Shown: piece by piece, positions 8,529 to 16,839 of the stretch | How the letters are laid out: each line of letters opens with the position of its first letter | Position numbering within the stretch: the first letter of the stretch is position 1 | NCBI RefSeq assembly: GCF_003013405.1 | Contig: NZ_PXZL01000001.1 | Coordinates: 186,001 to 250,000 of the forward strand | Direction: 5' to 3' | DNA from: Brevibacillus formosus | GTDB lineage: Bacteria; Bacillota; Bacilli; Brevibacillales; Brevibacillaceae | Length of the DNA: 64,000 nucleotides | The notes under the pieces: model-generated | Database searches by the model: none | What the model was told of the DNA's origin: nothing | The model's input: only the letters and a program-made list of their open reading frames with translations | Translations under genes and position numbers: made by a program

Positions 8529-9164
8529 ATGGAGAGATATAGACACCTATCAACACGTGAATACATTCTGTTGTTGCTGAAGAGGGAAGGGGAGCTCAGC
8601 ACAAAGGATTTGCAAAACAGGCTGGAGCTCACAAAGGTAGCTGTCAGCAGGCAAATGATCTACTTGGAAAAAGACGGTTTTGTTGTGTGCAGAGTAGGTC
8701 GTCAAAAAGCCGGAAGACCGATGCACTACTACTCGTTGACACAGCTAGGTAACGAACAATTTCCGAATGATTACGGGCAATTGGCCGTGGATTTGATGGA
8801 GCATATCGTGCTGGCAGACGGGGAAGACCGAATAGATCAATTTTTCGCAAGACAGCAAGAGAAGATTATTCAGAAATACGAGGGACAAATGGAAGGAAAA
8901 GCGCTATCTGAAAAGGTGGCAGAGATGGCACGCATCCAAGATGACAACGGATTTATGGCGAGCTGGGAACAGGTCAGTGATAAGGAATATGTGATCACAC
9001 AGCACAATTGTCCCTATTTTAAAATAGCAGATCGGTATCAGATGATCTGTGCAAGAGAGCTTAATTGTTACCGAGCGTTACTGCAGACAAGCGTTGAGCG
9101 GACGGAATGCGTGGCAATCGGCGGTAAGAAATGTGTCTACCAGATCCGCTATGCGCAATCGTAG
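8529..9164 (+). CDS. Winged-helix regulator with C-terminal cysteine cluster (SufR-like)
   Basis: A 211-aa DNA-binding protein. Residues 8-70 form a winged helix (STREYILLLLKREGELST, then the recognition helix VAVSRQMIYLEKDG and the wing AGRPMHYYSLT). The C-terminal part holds Cys161, 174, 180, 194 and 202, spaced X12, X5, X13, X7, beginning in HNCPYFKIA. This resembles the DeoR/SufR group, in which a cysteine cluster binds an Fe-S centre and senses iron or redox state; the exact cyanobacterial SufR spacing is not matched. It is divergent from murB and the IscA-like gene. GAAGAGAAA precedes the ATG. Fe-S binding is inference. Confidence 0.7.
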   Translation: MERYRHLSTREYILLLLKREGELSTKDLQNRLELTKVAVSRQMIYLEKDGFVVCRVGRQKAGRPMHYYSLTQLGNEQFPNDYGQLAVDLMEHIVLADGEDRIDQFFARQQEKIIQKYEGQMEGKALSEKVAEMARIQDDNGFMASWEQVSDKEYVITQHNCPYFKIADRYQMICARELNCYRALLQTSVERTECVAIGGKKCVYQIRYAQS

Positions 9165-9216
9165 CTGCAAGCATCATCACGGAAGATGAAACGACAAATG
9201 GGAGGGAACGAAAACG

Positions 9217-10134
9217 ATGACTAACTCGAATCCTTGGGATGCTGACTGGGAAGTATCTGCACCATTGGCAAGCTCACTCATCTTCCGTCAGTTTCCGCGG
9301 CTATCTTCTATGCCCATCAAGCTGATTGGCTGTGGTTGGGATAACGTGGTCTTTCGAGTGGGGGACGAATATGTTTTCCGTTTTCCCAGGCGGAATGTCG
9401 CTGTTGAATTGATCAAAAAGGAAGGGGTGCTGCTGCCAATGCTTGCGGCATTCCTGACGATCCCGTATCCGAAGCCGTTTTTTTATGGGGAACCAACCAA
9501 CGACTATCCATTCCCTTTTCTGGGGTACACGTATGTACCAGGAACGCTTCCAAAAGGCTTGACCGACGAGCAGCGTGCGTCATCGGCAGTGGCACTTGCA
9601 ACGTTTTTAAAAGGATTGCACGCGTTTCCGCTTCAGCGTGCACGCGAGCACGGGATCGAGCATGATCACAGGAACCTCCTGGACATTGCGCAGAGAAAAG
9701 AAAAGATGCAGACGTTTTTGTCTACCTTAGCTGTACATATTTCCGAAGAGGATCGGGATGCGATTGCGAATTATTTAGGACAAGTCGTGAGAGACCGGAT
9801 AAGACCGCGTGAAGTGCTGCTGCACGGAGACTTGCATGTTAAAAACATGCTGGTAGATGAAGCCGGGCAGATATCAGGCATCATTGACTGGGGAGATCTC
9901 AATGTGGGTCACCCAGGAGCGGATGTAAGTGTGGCTTACAGTTTTTTACCGCCACAAGCCCGCCAGTCTTTTTTCCATGCGTATGGAGAAGTGGATGAAG
10001 AGACAAAAATATTGGCCAGAATGATGGCGGTGTACATTCCGATGCTGCTCTGGATGCAAGCCATTGATCACAAGGACGAAGAAGTGGCAGAGGAGGCAAG
10101 GATGACGATAAGGCGAGCACTCGCTGACGAATAG
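9217..10134 (+). CDS. Aminoglycoside phosphotransferase (APH) family kinase
   Basis: A 305-aa protein-kinase-like small-molecule kinase. The catalytic loop HGDLHVKNMLVD begins near residue 203 and the metal-binding IIDWGD near 222, in the order typical of APH/choline-kinase folds. The N-terminal lobe shows the glycine-rich turn CGWDNVVFRVGDEYVFRFPRR. Relatives include macrolide, aminoglycoside and homoserine kinases, so antibiotic inactivation is possible but not shown. The ATG has GGGAGGGAACG upstream. It follows the cysteine-cluster regulator by 52 bases and is ended by a terminator. Confidence 0.8.
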   Translation: MTNSNPWDADWEVSAPLASSLIFRQFPRLSSMPIKLIGCGWDNVVFRVGDEYVFRFPRRNVAVELIKKEGVLLPMLAAFLTIPYPKPFFYGEPTNDYPFPFLGYTYVPGTLPKGLTDEQRASSAVALATFLKGLHAFPLQRAREHGIEHDHRNLLDIAQRKEKMQTFLSTLAVHISEEDRDAIANYLGQVVRDRIRPREVLLHGDLHVKNMLVDEAGQISGIIDWGDLNVGHPGADVSVAYSFLPPQARQSFFHAYGEVDEETKILARMMAVYIPMLLWMQAIDHKDEEVAEEARMTIRRALADE

Positions 10135-10151
10135 GGCATCGGTAAAATGTT

Positions 10152-10190
10152 TCGGGGGACAAGCTGCTAAGGCTCATCCCCCGATTTTTT
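10152..10190 (+). terminator. Rho-independent terminator after the APH-like gene
   Basis: TCGGGGGA (10152-10159) pairs with TCCCCCGA (10177-10184), followed by TTTTTT. The T-run touches the stop codon of the convergent sigma-54 activator gene. Confidence 0.75.
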
Positions 10191-11667
10191 AACCAATTCC
10201 CAACTCTTCCATTTTCCGGTACAGCGTGCTTCGCGCAATTCCTAGCTTTTTTGCTGCGGCGCTGATGGATGGAGCTTGCGTGATGGCTTGCTGGATCGTC
10301 TGTCGCTCTAATTCGCGCAATAATGGCAAAGGTTCTCCGGATGTTTCTTGCAATCCATACTGCTGCTGCCATTCGCTCGGAAGATGGTGAGAGGTGACCC
10401 ACGATTCACCGAACGCATGTAAAAATGCTCGCTCCACGATATTGCGCAGCTCACGAATATTTCCGGGCCATGAGTGCTGCTGCAAGATCGACATGGCAGA
10501 TTCACAGATACCAGTCGGACCGCCAGCGTATTGGGTATGAAGCTGCTGGAGGAACTCGTCAGCCAAGGCTGCAATGTCTTCTTTGCGTTCGCGCAGGGGA
10601 GGGATGCGTATTTGCAGGATATTTAGCCGATAGTAAAGGTCGGCACGAAACAGGCCATTCCGTACGTCATCTTCAATAGAACGATTGGTGGCAGCGATAA
10701 CACGAATGTCTAATGGCTTTTCTTCGTGAGAGCCCAATCTCGTCACTTTGCGTTCTTCGAGTACCCGCAATAAAAGCACTTGAAGCTCCATGCTCATTTC
10801 CCCGATTTCATCGAGAAATAGCGTTCCTCCATTTGCTGCTTCAAATTTTCCTGGTTGTCCTCCTTTTTTTGCTCCAGTAAAAGCTCCTTCTGTGTATCCA
10901 AATAGCTCACTGGCGATCAGTTCGCGTGGAAGTGCTGCGATATTGACTGCAAGAAAAGGGCCGTCTTTTCGCGAACTAGAGGAGTGGATGGCACGCGCTA
11001 GGACTTCTTTGCCACAGCCTGTTTCTCCGAGCAACAACGTATTCGATAGCGATTGTGCAGCAATACGTGCTGTATGCAGTTGAGCTTGATAGAGGGGGCT
11101 ATTCGTATGAATCTCTGAAAACGAATAGCTGCTAGTAGCCTTTGACAAGGTTGCCGTGCATGGGCGAATAAGAAAGAGGCGATACCACGTCTTTTCCCCT
11201 AGATCGAGTTCCTCTAAATACCAGTCGGTTAAGCGTTCTTGTTCCCAATCCGCCTCGAGAACAAGGCCTTCAAATAAAGAAAATCGTTCTTGTGCCCGCT
11301 TGTTAGCAAAAAGTACGACGCGCTCGTCACTGAGTACGATTAGATATTCTTGGCTGTTTTCAGCCCATGCGAAAAGAAGACTCTTCCAATTAGGAACAGA
11401 ATGAGAGGGAGGCCTGAGAGCTGGAATCACATAATCCGTTTGGAGTGCGAAAGAGCGTCGCGTAGTAGAAAGGGATAGCGGGAAAAATGGCAAAGAGCCA
11501 TTTTGTAGCAAATGGATTAGCGCATCCCTGATCAGAGAAAATTCGTAGGGTGAAAGCTTCGCAGAGGCCTGTAATTGCTGATAGAGAGAATGAAAGACAG
11601 CATGAGAGATCGCGCGATGATGGGAACGCTCGATTACGGAGAAAGAATCGAAAGACGAGAGCAGCAT
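10189..11667 (-). CDS. Sigma-54-dependent transcriptional activator
   Basis: A 492-aa bacterial enhancer-binding protein. Residues ~1-190 form a PAS-like sensory region. The AAA+ domain follows, with Walker A GETGCGKE near 210 (commonly GESGTGKE), the sigma-54-contacting GAFTGA loop near 257, Walker [12 protein letters not shown] and the R-finger region [19 protein letters not shown] Fis-type helix-turn-helix closes the protein ([20 protein letters not shown]). The start is ATG 11667, since no ATG/GTG/TTG lies before the upstream stop. It is divergent from the formamidase gene, which carries a near-consensus sigma-54 promoter, so it is probably its activator. Confidence 0.9.
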   Translation of the reverse strand: MLLSSFDSFSVIERSHHRAISHAVFHSLYQQLQASAKLSPYEFSLIRDALIHLLQNGSLPFFPLSLSTTRRSFALQTDYVIPALRPPSHSVPNWKSLLFAWAENSQEYLIVLSDERVVLFANKRAQERFSLFEGLVLEADWEQERLTDWYLEELDLGEKTWYRLFLIRPCTATLSKATSSYSFSEIHTNSPLYQAQLHTARIAAQSLSNTLLLGETGCGKEVLARAIHSSSSRKDGPFLAVNIAALPRELIASELFGYTEGAFTGAKKGGQPGKFEAANGGTLFLDEIGEMSMELQVLLLRVLEERKVTRLGSHEEKPLDIRVIAATNRSIEDDVRNGLFRADLYYRLNILQIRIPPLRERKEDIAALADEFLQQLHTQYAGGPTGICESAMSILQQHSWPGNIRELRNIVERAFLHAFGESWVTSHHLPSEWQQQYGLQETSGEPLPLLRELERQTIQQAITQAPSISAAAKKLGIARSTLYRKMEELGIG

Positions 11668-11723
11668 GCCGGCTTCAAAAATCGTTCTCGCACCCTTTCC
11701 TGGTTATAGTTTGTTCGATTGTG

Positions 11724-11735
11724 GGACAGGTGTCC
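11724..11735. promoter_or_regulatory. Candidate upstream activator site (short inverted repeat)
   Basis: GGACA-GG-TGTCC is a 5-bp inverted repeat located about 190 bp upstream of the -24 element. That distance is normal for an enhancer-binding protein site. Only one copy is clear, so it remains a candidate. Confidence 0.35.
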
Positions 11736-11920
11736 GACAAGGAAGCAGGGGAAACAAACGACACACAATGAAGAAAGCGCTACAAGAGAGGAAACGACAT
11801 TTCTGGTCAAAGGCAGATCAACTGCATGACCTATTTTGCGACAAGCTCTTTGTATTAAGTATACAGGAGAAAATAGACAAAAGAATCGGTATTATCAAAT
11901 TTTTATGGGACCAGCAAGTA

Positions 11921-11937
11921 TTGGCATGTCATTTGCT
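11921..11937 (+). promoter_or_regulatory. Sigma-54 promoter (-24/-12) of the formamidase gene
   Basis: TTGGCATG-TCAT-TTGCT fits the consensus YTGGCAYG-N4-TTGCW at every defined position, including the invariant GG and GC with correct spacing. It lies 55 bases before the formamidase start and faces it. The divergent neighbour encodes a sigma-54 activator. Confidence 0.85.
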
Positions 11938-11991
11938 TCTTTTTGTGAATGTACGGCATACGCCATTTTGAACAAGTGAGGGGGAAGCAGC

Positions 11992-13173
11992 ATGCCAGAA
12001 GTTTTATTTCGAGTTGACTTGAACAAACCAATGGAGGAGCAAGATACACCTGGTCACAACAGATGGCATCCAGACATTCCGGCAACAGTTTCCGTGAACC
12101 CAGGAGCTGTTTTTCGCATGGAATGTAAGGACTGGACGGACGGGCAGGTCGCTAACAACGATGACCCTTCCGACATTCGCGATGTCAACCTCAATCGCGT
12201 CCATGTGCTCAGTGGACCTGTCTGGGTGAATGGAGCAGAACCAGGAGACCTCTTGGTTGTCGATATTCTCGATATCGGGGCACTCCCCCAATCGGAATGG
12301 GGCTTTAACGGAATTTTCGCCAAAGAAAACGGCGGGAGCTTCCTCGTCGATCATTATTCACAAGCGGCCAAGTCAATCTGGGACTTCCACGGCATTTACA
12401 CGACCTCTCGCCATTTGCCGGGAGTCAAATTTGCTGGCATTCTTCATCCAGGCTTGATTGGTACGGCACCTTCTCACCAGCTATTGGATCGCTGGAACCG
12501 AAGAGAGAGCGACCTCGTAGCGACAAATCCTGAACGAATGCCGCCACTCGCGAATTTGCCGACCCCGCACAGTGCTGTGTTGGGCAGTCTGAAAGGCGCT
12601 GAGTTCGATCGGATTGCCAGAGAAGCGGCTCGCACTGTCCCACCTCGCGAGCATGGCGGAAACTGTGATATTAAAAACTTGTCCAAAGGCACTCGCATTT
12701 ACTTTCCGGTGTATGTAAATGGAGCGAAGCTGTCCATGGGCGATTTGCATTTTTCTCAAGGAGACGGGGAAGTGACCTTCTGCGGCGGAATTGAAATGGC
12801 TGGTTGGCTGGATCTTCATGTGGATGTCATTAAGGGCGGGATGGCGAAGTATAACATCGTGAACAACCCTGTATTCAAGCCGGGTCCGGTAGAGCCTCGC
12901 TATACGGAATACCTCGTTTTCGAAGGAATTTCAGTTCACGAGACGACAGGGCAGCAGCTGTATATGGATGCACATGTCGCTTACCGCAATGCATGCCTGA
13001 ATGCCATCGAGTATTTGAAAACAGCGATGGGCTTTACGGGTGAGCAGGCGTACATGCTGCTGGGAACGGCACCGGTGGAGGGAAGAATTGCAGGAATCGT
13101 CGATATTCCGAACGCGTGCTGCACCTTGTCGATCCCGACAAGCATTTTTGATCGAGATATCTTGCCGAAGTAG
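11992..13173 (+). CDS. fmdA: Formamidase/acetamidase
   Basis: A 393-aa amidase of the FmdA/AmdA family, which hydrolyses formamide or short amides to ammonia and the acid. The length and the blocks GHNRWHPDIPA, VLSGPVWVNGAEPGDLLVVDI, HSAVLGSLKG, REHGGNCDIKNL and SMGDLHFSQGDGEV match the family, including the metal-contacting His/Asp/Glu residues. GGGGGAAGCAGC precedes ATG 11992. An fmdB gene follows. The sigma-54 promoter and activator suggest nitrogen-source control. Confidence 0.9.
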   Translation: MPEVLFRVDLNKPMEEQDTPGHNRWHPDIPATVSVNPGAVFRMECKDWTDGQVANNDDPSDIRDVNLNRVHVLSGPVWVNGAEPGDLLVVDILDIGALPQSEWGFNGIFAKENGGSFLVDHYSQAAKSIWDFHGIYTTSRHLPGVKFAGILHPGLIGTAPSHQLLDRWNRRESDLVATNPERMPPLANLPTPHSAVLGSLKGAEFDRIAREAARTVPPREHGGNCDIKNLSKGTRIYFPVYVNGAKLSMGDLHFSQGDGEVTFCGGIEMAGWLDLHVDVIKGGMAKYNIVNNPVFKPGPVEPRYTEYLVFEGISVHETTGQQLYMDAHVAYRNACLNAIEYLKTAMGFTGEQAYMLLGTAPVEGRIAGIVDIPNACCTLSIPTSIFDRDILPK

Positions 13174-13208
13174 CCAAGAAAAAGACCGTGAAAGAGGAGC
13201 CAAATACG

Positions 13209-13520
13209 ATGCCGAGATACGATTACATGTGCGAGGAATGTGGTCCATTTGTACTATGGCTGAAGATGAGCCAGCTGACAGAGAACGTTGCTTGCCCCGA
13301 TTGCCAGCTACCGTCAAAGCGTTTATATGCTGCACCAGGATTGATCATGACACCGCAAGCGCTGCGCCAACGTATTGAGCGTGGTGTGGAACCAAAAGTG
13401 GTGCGGAAGCAAGCGCATTCCCATGAAGGAGCAGGGTGCAGCCACAGCCATGGCAGTCAGGCACATCGGGGACATACCCACAGCCGTGGGGGCAAACGCC
13501 CTTGGATGGTAGGGCACTAA
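13209..13520 (+). CDS. fmdB: FmdB-family zinc ribbon protein
   Basis: A 103-aa protein. The N-terminal zinc ribbon PRYDYMCEECG...CPDCQLPSKRLYAAPG is typical of FmdB, the putative regulator found with formamidase. The C-terminal third is rich in histidine (HSHEGAGCSHSHGSQAHRGHTHS), unlike the Ser-rich tail of many FmdBs, and may bind metal. The frame opens at 13188, but AAAGAGGAG lies nine bases before ATG 13209. It follows fmdA by 35 bases, so one operon is likely. The function of FmdB is not well settled. Confidence 0.85.
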   Translation: MPRYDYMCEECGPFVLWLKMSQLTENVACPDCQLPSKRLYAAPGLIMTPQALRQRIERGVEPKVVRKQAHSHEGAGCSHSHGSQAHRGHTHSRGGKRPWMVGH

Positions 13521-13533
13521 ACGAAATGGATGA

Positions 13534-13579
13534 AAAGGGCGTTCATTCAGTCTCCAGCGGTCTGAATAAACGCCCCTTT
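13534..13579. terminator. Terminator between fmdB and the SDR gene
   Basis: AAAGGGCGTTCATTCAG (13534-13550) pairs with 13562-13579 with one bulge. It lies between convergent gene ends and may act in both directions. Confidence 0.65.
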
Positions 13580-13583
13580 GCTA

Positions 13584-14318
13584 TTACCGCAGATACCCGC
13601 CGTTGTTGATGTCAAAAGTCGCTCCGGTGTAGTGTTTGGACTTCTCCGATAACAGGAAAACGACGGTATCTGCCACGTCCGCTGGCATTACAGGGCTGTC
13701 GATGAGGCCGTGAGCGAGATATTCTGCCCGACGCCACTCTGGAATGGTGTCCATCATCGGTGTAGCAACCATAGTGGGTGCTACCGCATTGACCCGGATG
13801 TAGGGAGCGAAGTTCATTGCACAGCTTTTCGTCAAGCCGAGAATTGCCGCCTTCGTGGTTCCATAGACTGCATCCGAGCTGCCCTCGATTCCGGATACAG
13901 AGGACAGGTTGACGATCGTCCCTCGTTTTTGGGCAGGAAAAAGGAGCTTTCCGAACATCTGTGAGAAATAAATGCAACCTTTTACGTTAATCGCGAGCAC
14001 TTTTTCAATTGTGTCGAGGTCGTAGTCCAGAATGTTTTTCGCCAGGTAAATGCCTGCGTTATTGACGAGACTAGTACAATCCGCATGCTCTGCCTCGATA
14101 TGCGCAAAAAAAGCCGCAACCTCCTCATATTTGCTAACATCCACACAATACGTATGTAGTCTTTCTGCTCGATTCATCTCTTCTTTCAGTGCAAGCAAAG
14201 CTTCCTGATTGAGGTCACATGCGATGACAGCGGCCCCTTCTTGCAAGCATTGCGTCACTACAGCTTTCCCGATCCCAGAAGCTGCTCCTGTTACGATTAC
14301 TTTTTGATTGCTCAGCAT
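13584..14318 (-). CDS. Short-chain dehydrogenase/reductase (SDR)
   Basis: A 244-aa classical SDR, NAD(P)-dependent. The cofactor motif TGAASGIG lies at residues 10-17, NNAG near 86, the catalytic Ser in SSVSG and the YxxxK pair in YGTTKAA near 153-159. The acidic residue CDLN after beta-2 suggests NAD rather than NADP. Substrate is unknown. An AAAGAGGTACAGGT-type site precedes ATG 14318. The gene has its own promoter region, shared divergently with the iron-regulated locus. Confidence 0.85.
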   Translation of the reverse strand: MLSNQKVIVTGAASGIGKAVVTQCLQEGAAVIACDLNQEALLALKEEMNRAERLHTYCVDVSKYEEVAAFFAHIEAEHADCTSLVNNAGIYLAKNILDYDLDTIEKVLAINVKGCIYFSQMFGKLLFPAQKRGTIVNLSSVSGIEGSSDAVYGTTKAAILGLTKSCAMNFAPYIRVNAVAPTMVATPMMDTIPEWRRAEYLAHGLIDSPVMPADVADTVVFLLSEKSKHYTGATFDINNGGYLR

Positions 14319-14546
14319 ACCTGTACCTCTTTCTGTCTGTGTTTTAGTAGAACCATAGGTAGAAAATATGAGATGCTTTGTTAAAATATAAGATCATTTA
14401 GAAATATTTGTCTACAAAGAGTGTCATGAGAATAGCTTAAGTGGAAAGAGAAAACGTCGAGTGGTCATCTTGATGATCGTTTGGCGTTTTTTGCTTTTTC
14501 TCACCCGAGTGCAATTGCAGTTTTGCCAAGTCTCTCGTACAATTGT

Positions 14547-14561
14547 TGAGAATTGTTATCA
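14547..14561 (+). promoter_or_regulatory. Fur box before the AraC-type regulator
   Basis: TGAGAATTGTTATCA matches the Bacillus 7-1-7 Fur motif TGATAATNATTATCA at all but two positions. It lies 33 bases upstream of the ATG, so the regulator gene is expected to be repressed in iron-replete cells. Confidence 0.75.
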
Positions 14562-14593
14562 ATTGCTGCATCATGATTCAAGAGGAGCTATTT

Positions 14594-16213
14594 ATGAGAA
14601 AAAAAGACAAATATAGTGATCCGAATGTCATCACTGTTAATGATGTGCAAGTTTTGTCCATTTCAAAAGAATGGAAGCTTGTAGAAGCGAGAGATAGAAG
14701 CGAACAAATCATCATTTTGGTAATAGAGGGCAGGGCATCGTTTCGGGTGGATAAGACAGGAGGGGTGCTTAACCAGGGAGATTGCATGGTTATATCTCCA
14801 GAGGATATGCAGGAAGGGCTCGCCCTTTTGCCCATTACGGAGAACATCTATATTTGTTACGTGGCGCTTTTTGCTGCTTATGCCAGAAAAGAAAGGGATG
14901 GATGGCTCATAAACGAAGTGATGCTACCGATCCAGGGGAAGCACCATATCGAAGCTATATCCTTAATTCATCATCACATCGAACAATTGCATCTTGCATG
15001 GCGAAAAGATCACTTCGATCAGGCAACCATGCAGATTCTTTTTCTGAAGCTATGGCAAGCTATTATGGCTGGAATCACGCTGCAAGAGAAAAAAACAGAT
15101 CGTCAACAAATTCTTCAAGGGATCGCTGAGCATATGGAGCAGCATTGTGAGGAGACTTTTCAGATCGAGGAGATTGCTCGCTACTCAGGAATGACGCCGA
15201 CACTTTTCTATCAGCAGTTTAAGGAGTACACCTCGCTCACTCCCTTGCAATTCATCAATCGGAAACGAATGGAAAAGGCCTGTCAGCTTCTGGTGACGCA
15301 GGACGTGATGATTCCTGAGGTAGCTAGTGAAGTGGGCTATCGGGATGTGTACTATTTCAGTCGGATGTTTAAAAAGATCGTTGGCGTTCCCCCTTATCGC
15401 TTCAAGAAATCGTTACAAAAGAAAATCGCCGTACTCCATCCAGCAATCATCGGTGATCTGCTCGCATTGGGGGTTTCGATCCAGCATCTGATCCCTGTTT
15501 GGGAAAAGCATCGGCAAAAGAGGCCGTACTCCCAGATGGAAGCAGCCACTCTGGAATTTGACTTGTACCGTCTGCATCAGATGGAGCCAGATTTGATTGT
15601 CGGAACAGATCAGGTTGCACCTTGGCTTGAACAATTAGAAACTATTGCACCGACCTGGCTCATTCCCTTTAAAACAACGACTTGGCGAGATCATTTGCAG
15701 CAGGTAGCTGCCATGCTGGGGATTACAGAGGTGGCGACCAGTTGGCTCTATTATTATGATCTGAAAGCAGCTGCAGCTCGCGAGCGTATCCGCAAAAAAA
15801 TTGGGAATGAAACTGTTATGGCAGTAAGGGCGTGGGATGGTGGAGCCCGTATATTTGGTGCGAAAAGGCGGAAAATTTCCGATATTTTGTACGGAGACCT
15901 CCAGGTAAGACCTCCAGTGGGAACAGATCATTTTGCCTTTCTGGATGTCGCGAGCCTGGATGAGCTTCAAGATTTTCAGGCTGATCATATTCTGCTTTTC
16001 GACGAAAGGAAAATTCGAACAGATGTACGCAAGCATCGTTTGAAAGGGAATGTACATCGAGCTGGGGTATATCCTTGGCTGCATTATTCCGCACTCGGCC
16101 ATGAGCAGGCCATATCAGAGGCGCTCACGCATCTTGCAGAGTCACAGGAATGTACAAAAAAGGAATCAGGTTCTTCAATTTTCTTGCGTCCACAAGTTTG
16201 TGATAATGATTGA
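14594..16213 (+). CDS. AraC-family regulator with C-terminal siderophore-binding domain (Btr-like)
   Basis: A 539-aa fusion. An N-terminal cupin-like part is followed by a double helix-turn-helix AraC domain at about 190-290 (TFQIEEIARYSGMTPTLFYQQF and VASEVGYRDVYYFSRMFKKI, each cited within its helices). Residues ~300-530 resemble a cytoplasmic FecB/BtuF-type substrate-binding protein. B. subtilis Btr has this architecture and activates siderophore uptake genes after binding the ligand. The start is ATG 14594 behind AAGAGGAG; a longer frame would run through the Fur box. It lies directly upstream of a Fur-boxed uptake operon, which it probably activates. Confidence 0.87.
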   Translation: MRKKDKYSDPNVITVNDVQVLSISKEWKLVEARDRSEQIIILVIEGRASFRVDKTGGVLNQGDCMVISPEDMQEGLALLPITENIYICYVALFAAYARKERDGWLINEVMLPIQGKHHIEAISLIHHHIEQLHLAWRKDHFDQATMQILFLKLWQAIMAGITLQEKKTDRQQILQGIAEHMEQHCEETFQIEEIARYSGMTPTLFYQQFKEYTSLTPLQFINRKRMEKACQLLVTQDVMIPEVASEVGYRDVYYFSRMFKKIVGVPPYRFKKSLQKKIAVLHPAIIGDLLALGVSIQHLIPVWEKHRQKRPYSQMEAATLEFDLYRLHQMEPDLIVGTDQVAPWLEQLETIAPTWLIPFKTTTWRDHLQQVAAMLGITEVATSWLYYYDLKAAAARERIRKKIGNETVMAVRAWDGGARIFGAKRRKISDILYGDLQVRPPVGTDHFAFLDVASLDELQDFQADHILLFDERKIRTDVRKHRLKGNVHRAGVYPWLHYSALGHEQAISEALTHLAESQECTKKESGSSIFLRPQVCDND

Positions 16214-16225
16214 GAATGAGTATCA
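16201..16225 (+). promoter_or_regulatory. Overlapping Fur boxes before the siderophore operon
   Basis: TGATAATGATTGAGA (16201-16215) and TGAGAATGAGTATCA (16211-16225) each resemble the 7-1-7 Fur motif and overlap by five bases. They span the stop codon of the AraC-type gene and end 20 bases before the nitroreductase start. A separate Fur-controlled promoter here would let the uptake genes be expressed independently of the regulator gene. Confidence 0.75.
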
Positions 16226-16245
16226 CTATTGTTGGAGGGAACGAG

Positions 16246-16839
16246 ATGGAGTCATCATTGTATCCGATTGCACAAGCGATCCGTGACCGCAGAACCATAA
16301 AGAAATTCAAGCCAGACCCGATTCCACTGGAATTGATTCGTGAGTTGCTGGATGTAGCTGTCTGGGCGCCTAACCACGGACTGCGTGAGCCTTGGCGATT
16401 CGTGCTTTATATGGAAGAAGGGAAGCGGGTTGTCGTCGATGCCATTCTTCAAAACGCCCTGAAAAAAAGAGATCCGGAATTGCTTTTACGCGTCCCGGCA
16501 TATCTTTTGGTTATCGTAAATGAAGACTCGCGGCAAAGAGAACGGGAAGAGGACTATGCGGCAGCCTGCACGCTGATTCAAAACTTTCAGCTCGCGGCGT
16601 GGGAGCGGGGATTGGGCGTCGTTTGGAAAACAGAACCGTTCACGTATCAAGCAGGATTTTTGCAAGCGGTAGGGGTACGTGCGGAGGAAAAACTCGTAGG
16701 AATGCTTCAGCTTGGCTTTCCGGAGGTCATTCCGGAAGCACGAGCGAGAACGGCTGCAATTGACAAGCTGACCGTGATTGATTCGAACGTTGCTCTGGAG
16801 GAAAAGAAGGGAAATGTCACTGTCACAGCCGATCACTAA
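16246..16839 (+). CDS. Nitroreductase family flavoprotein of the siderophore locus
   Basis: A 197-aa FMN-dependent nitroreductase-fold protein. IRDRRTIKKFKPDPIP at the N-terminus and WAPNHGLREPWRF are the FMN-phosphate and dimer motifs, and the middle LIQNFQLAAWERGLGVVWKTEP matches the family fold. ATG 16246 has GGAGG eight bases upstream. It is the first gene of an iron-uptake operon, and its end overlaps the permease start by 26 bases. A role in reducing ferric-siderophore or a siderophore-linked quinone is inference from position. Confidence 0.8.
   Translation: MESSLYPIAQAIRDRRTIKKFKPDPIPLELIRELLDVAVWAPNHGLREPWRFVLYMEEGKRVVVDAILQNALKKRDPELLLRVPAYLLVIVNEDSRQREREEDYAAACTLIQNFQLAAWERGLGVVWKTEPFTYQAGFLQAVGVRAEEKLVGMLQLGFPEVIPEARARTAAIDKLTVIDSNVALEEKKGNVTVTADH

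Noticed and set aside
10189..11667. Truncated sigma-54 activator
   Set aside because: The sensory part is shorter than in AcoR-like proteins, but AAA+ and HTH domains are complete and no frame with a start continues upstream, so it is treated as intact.
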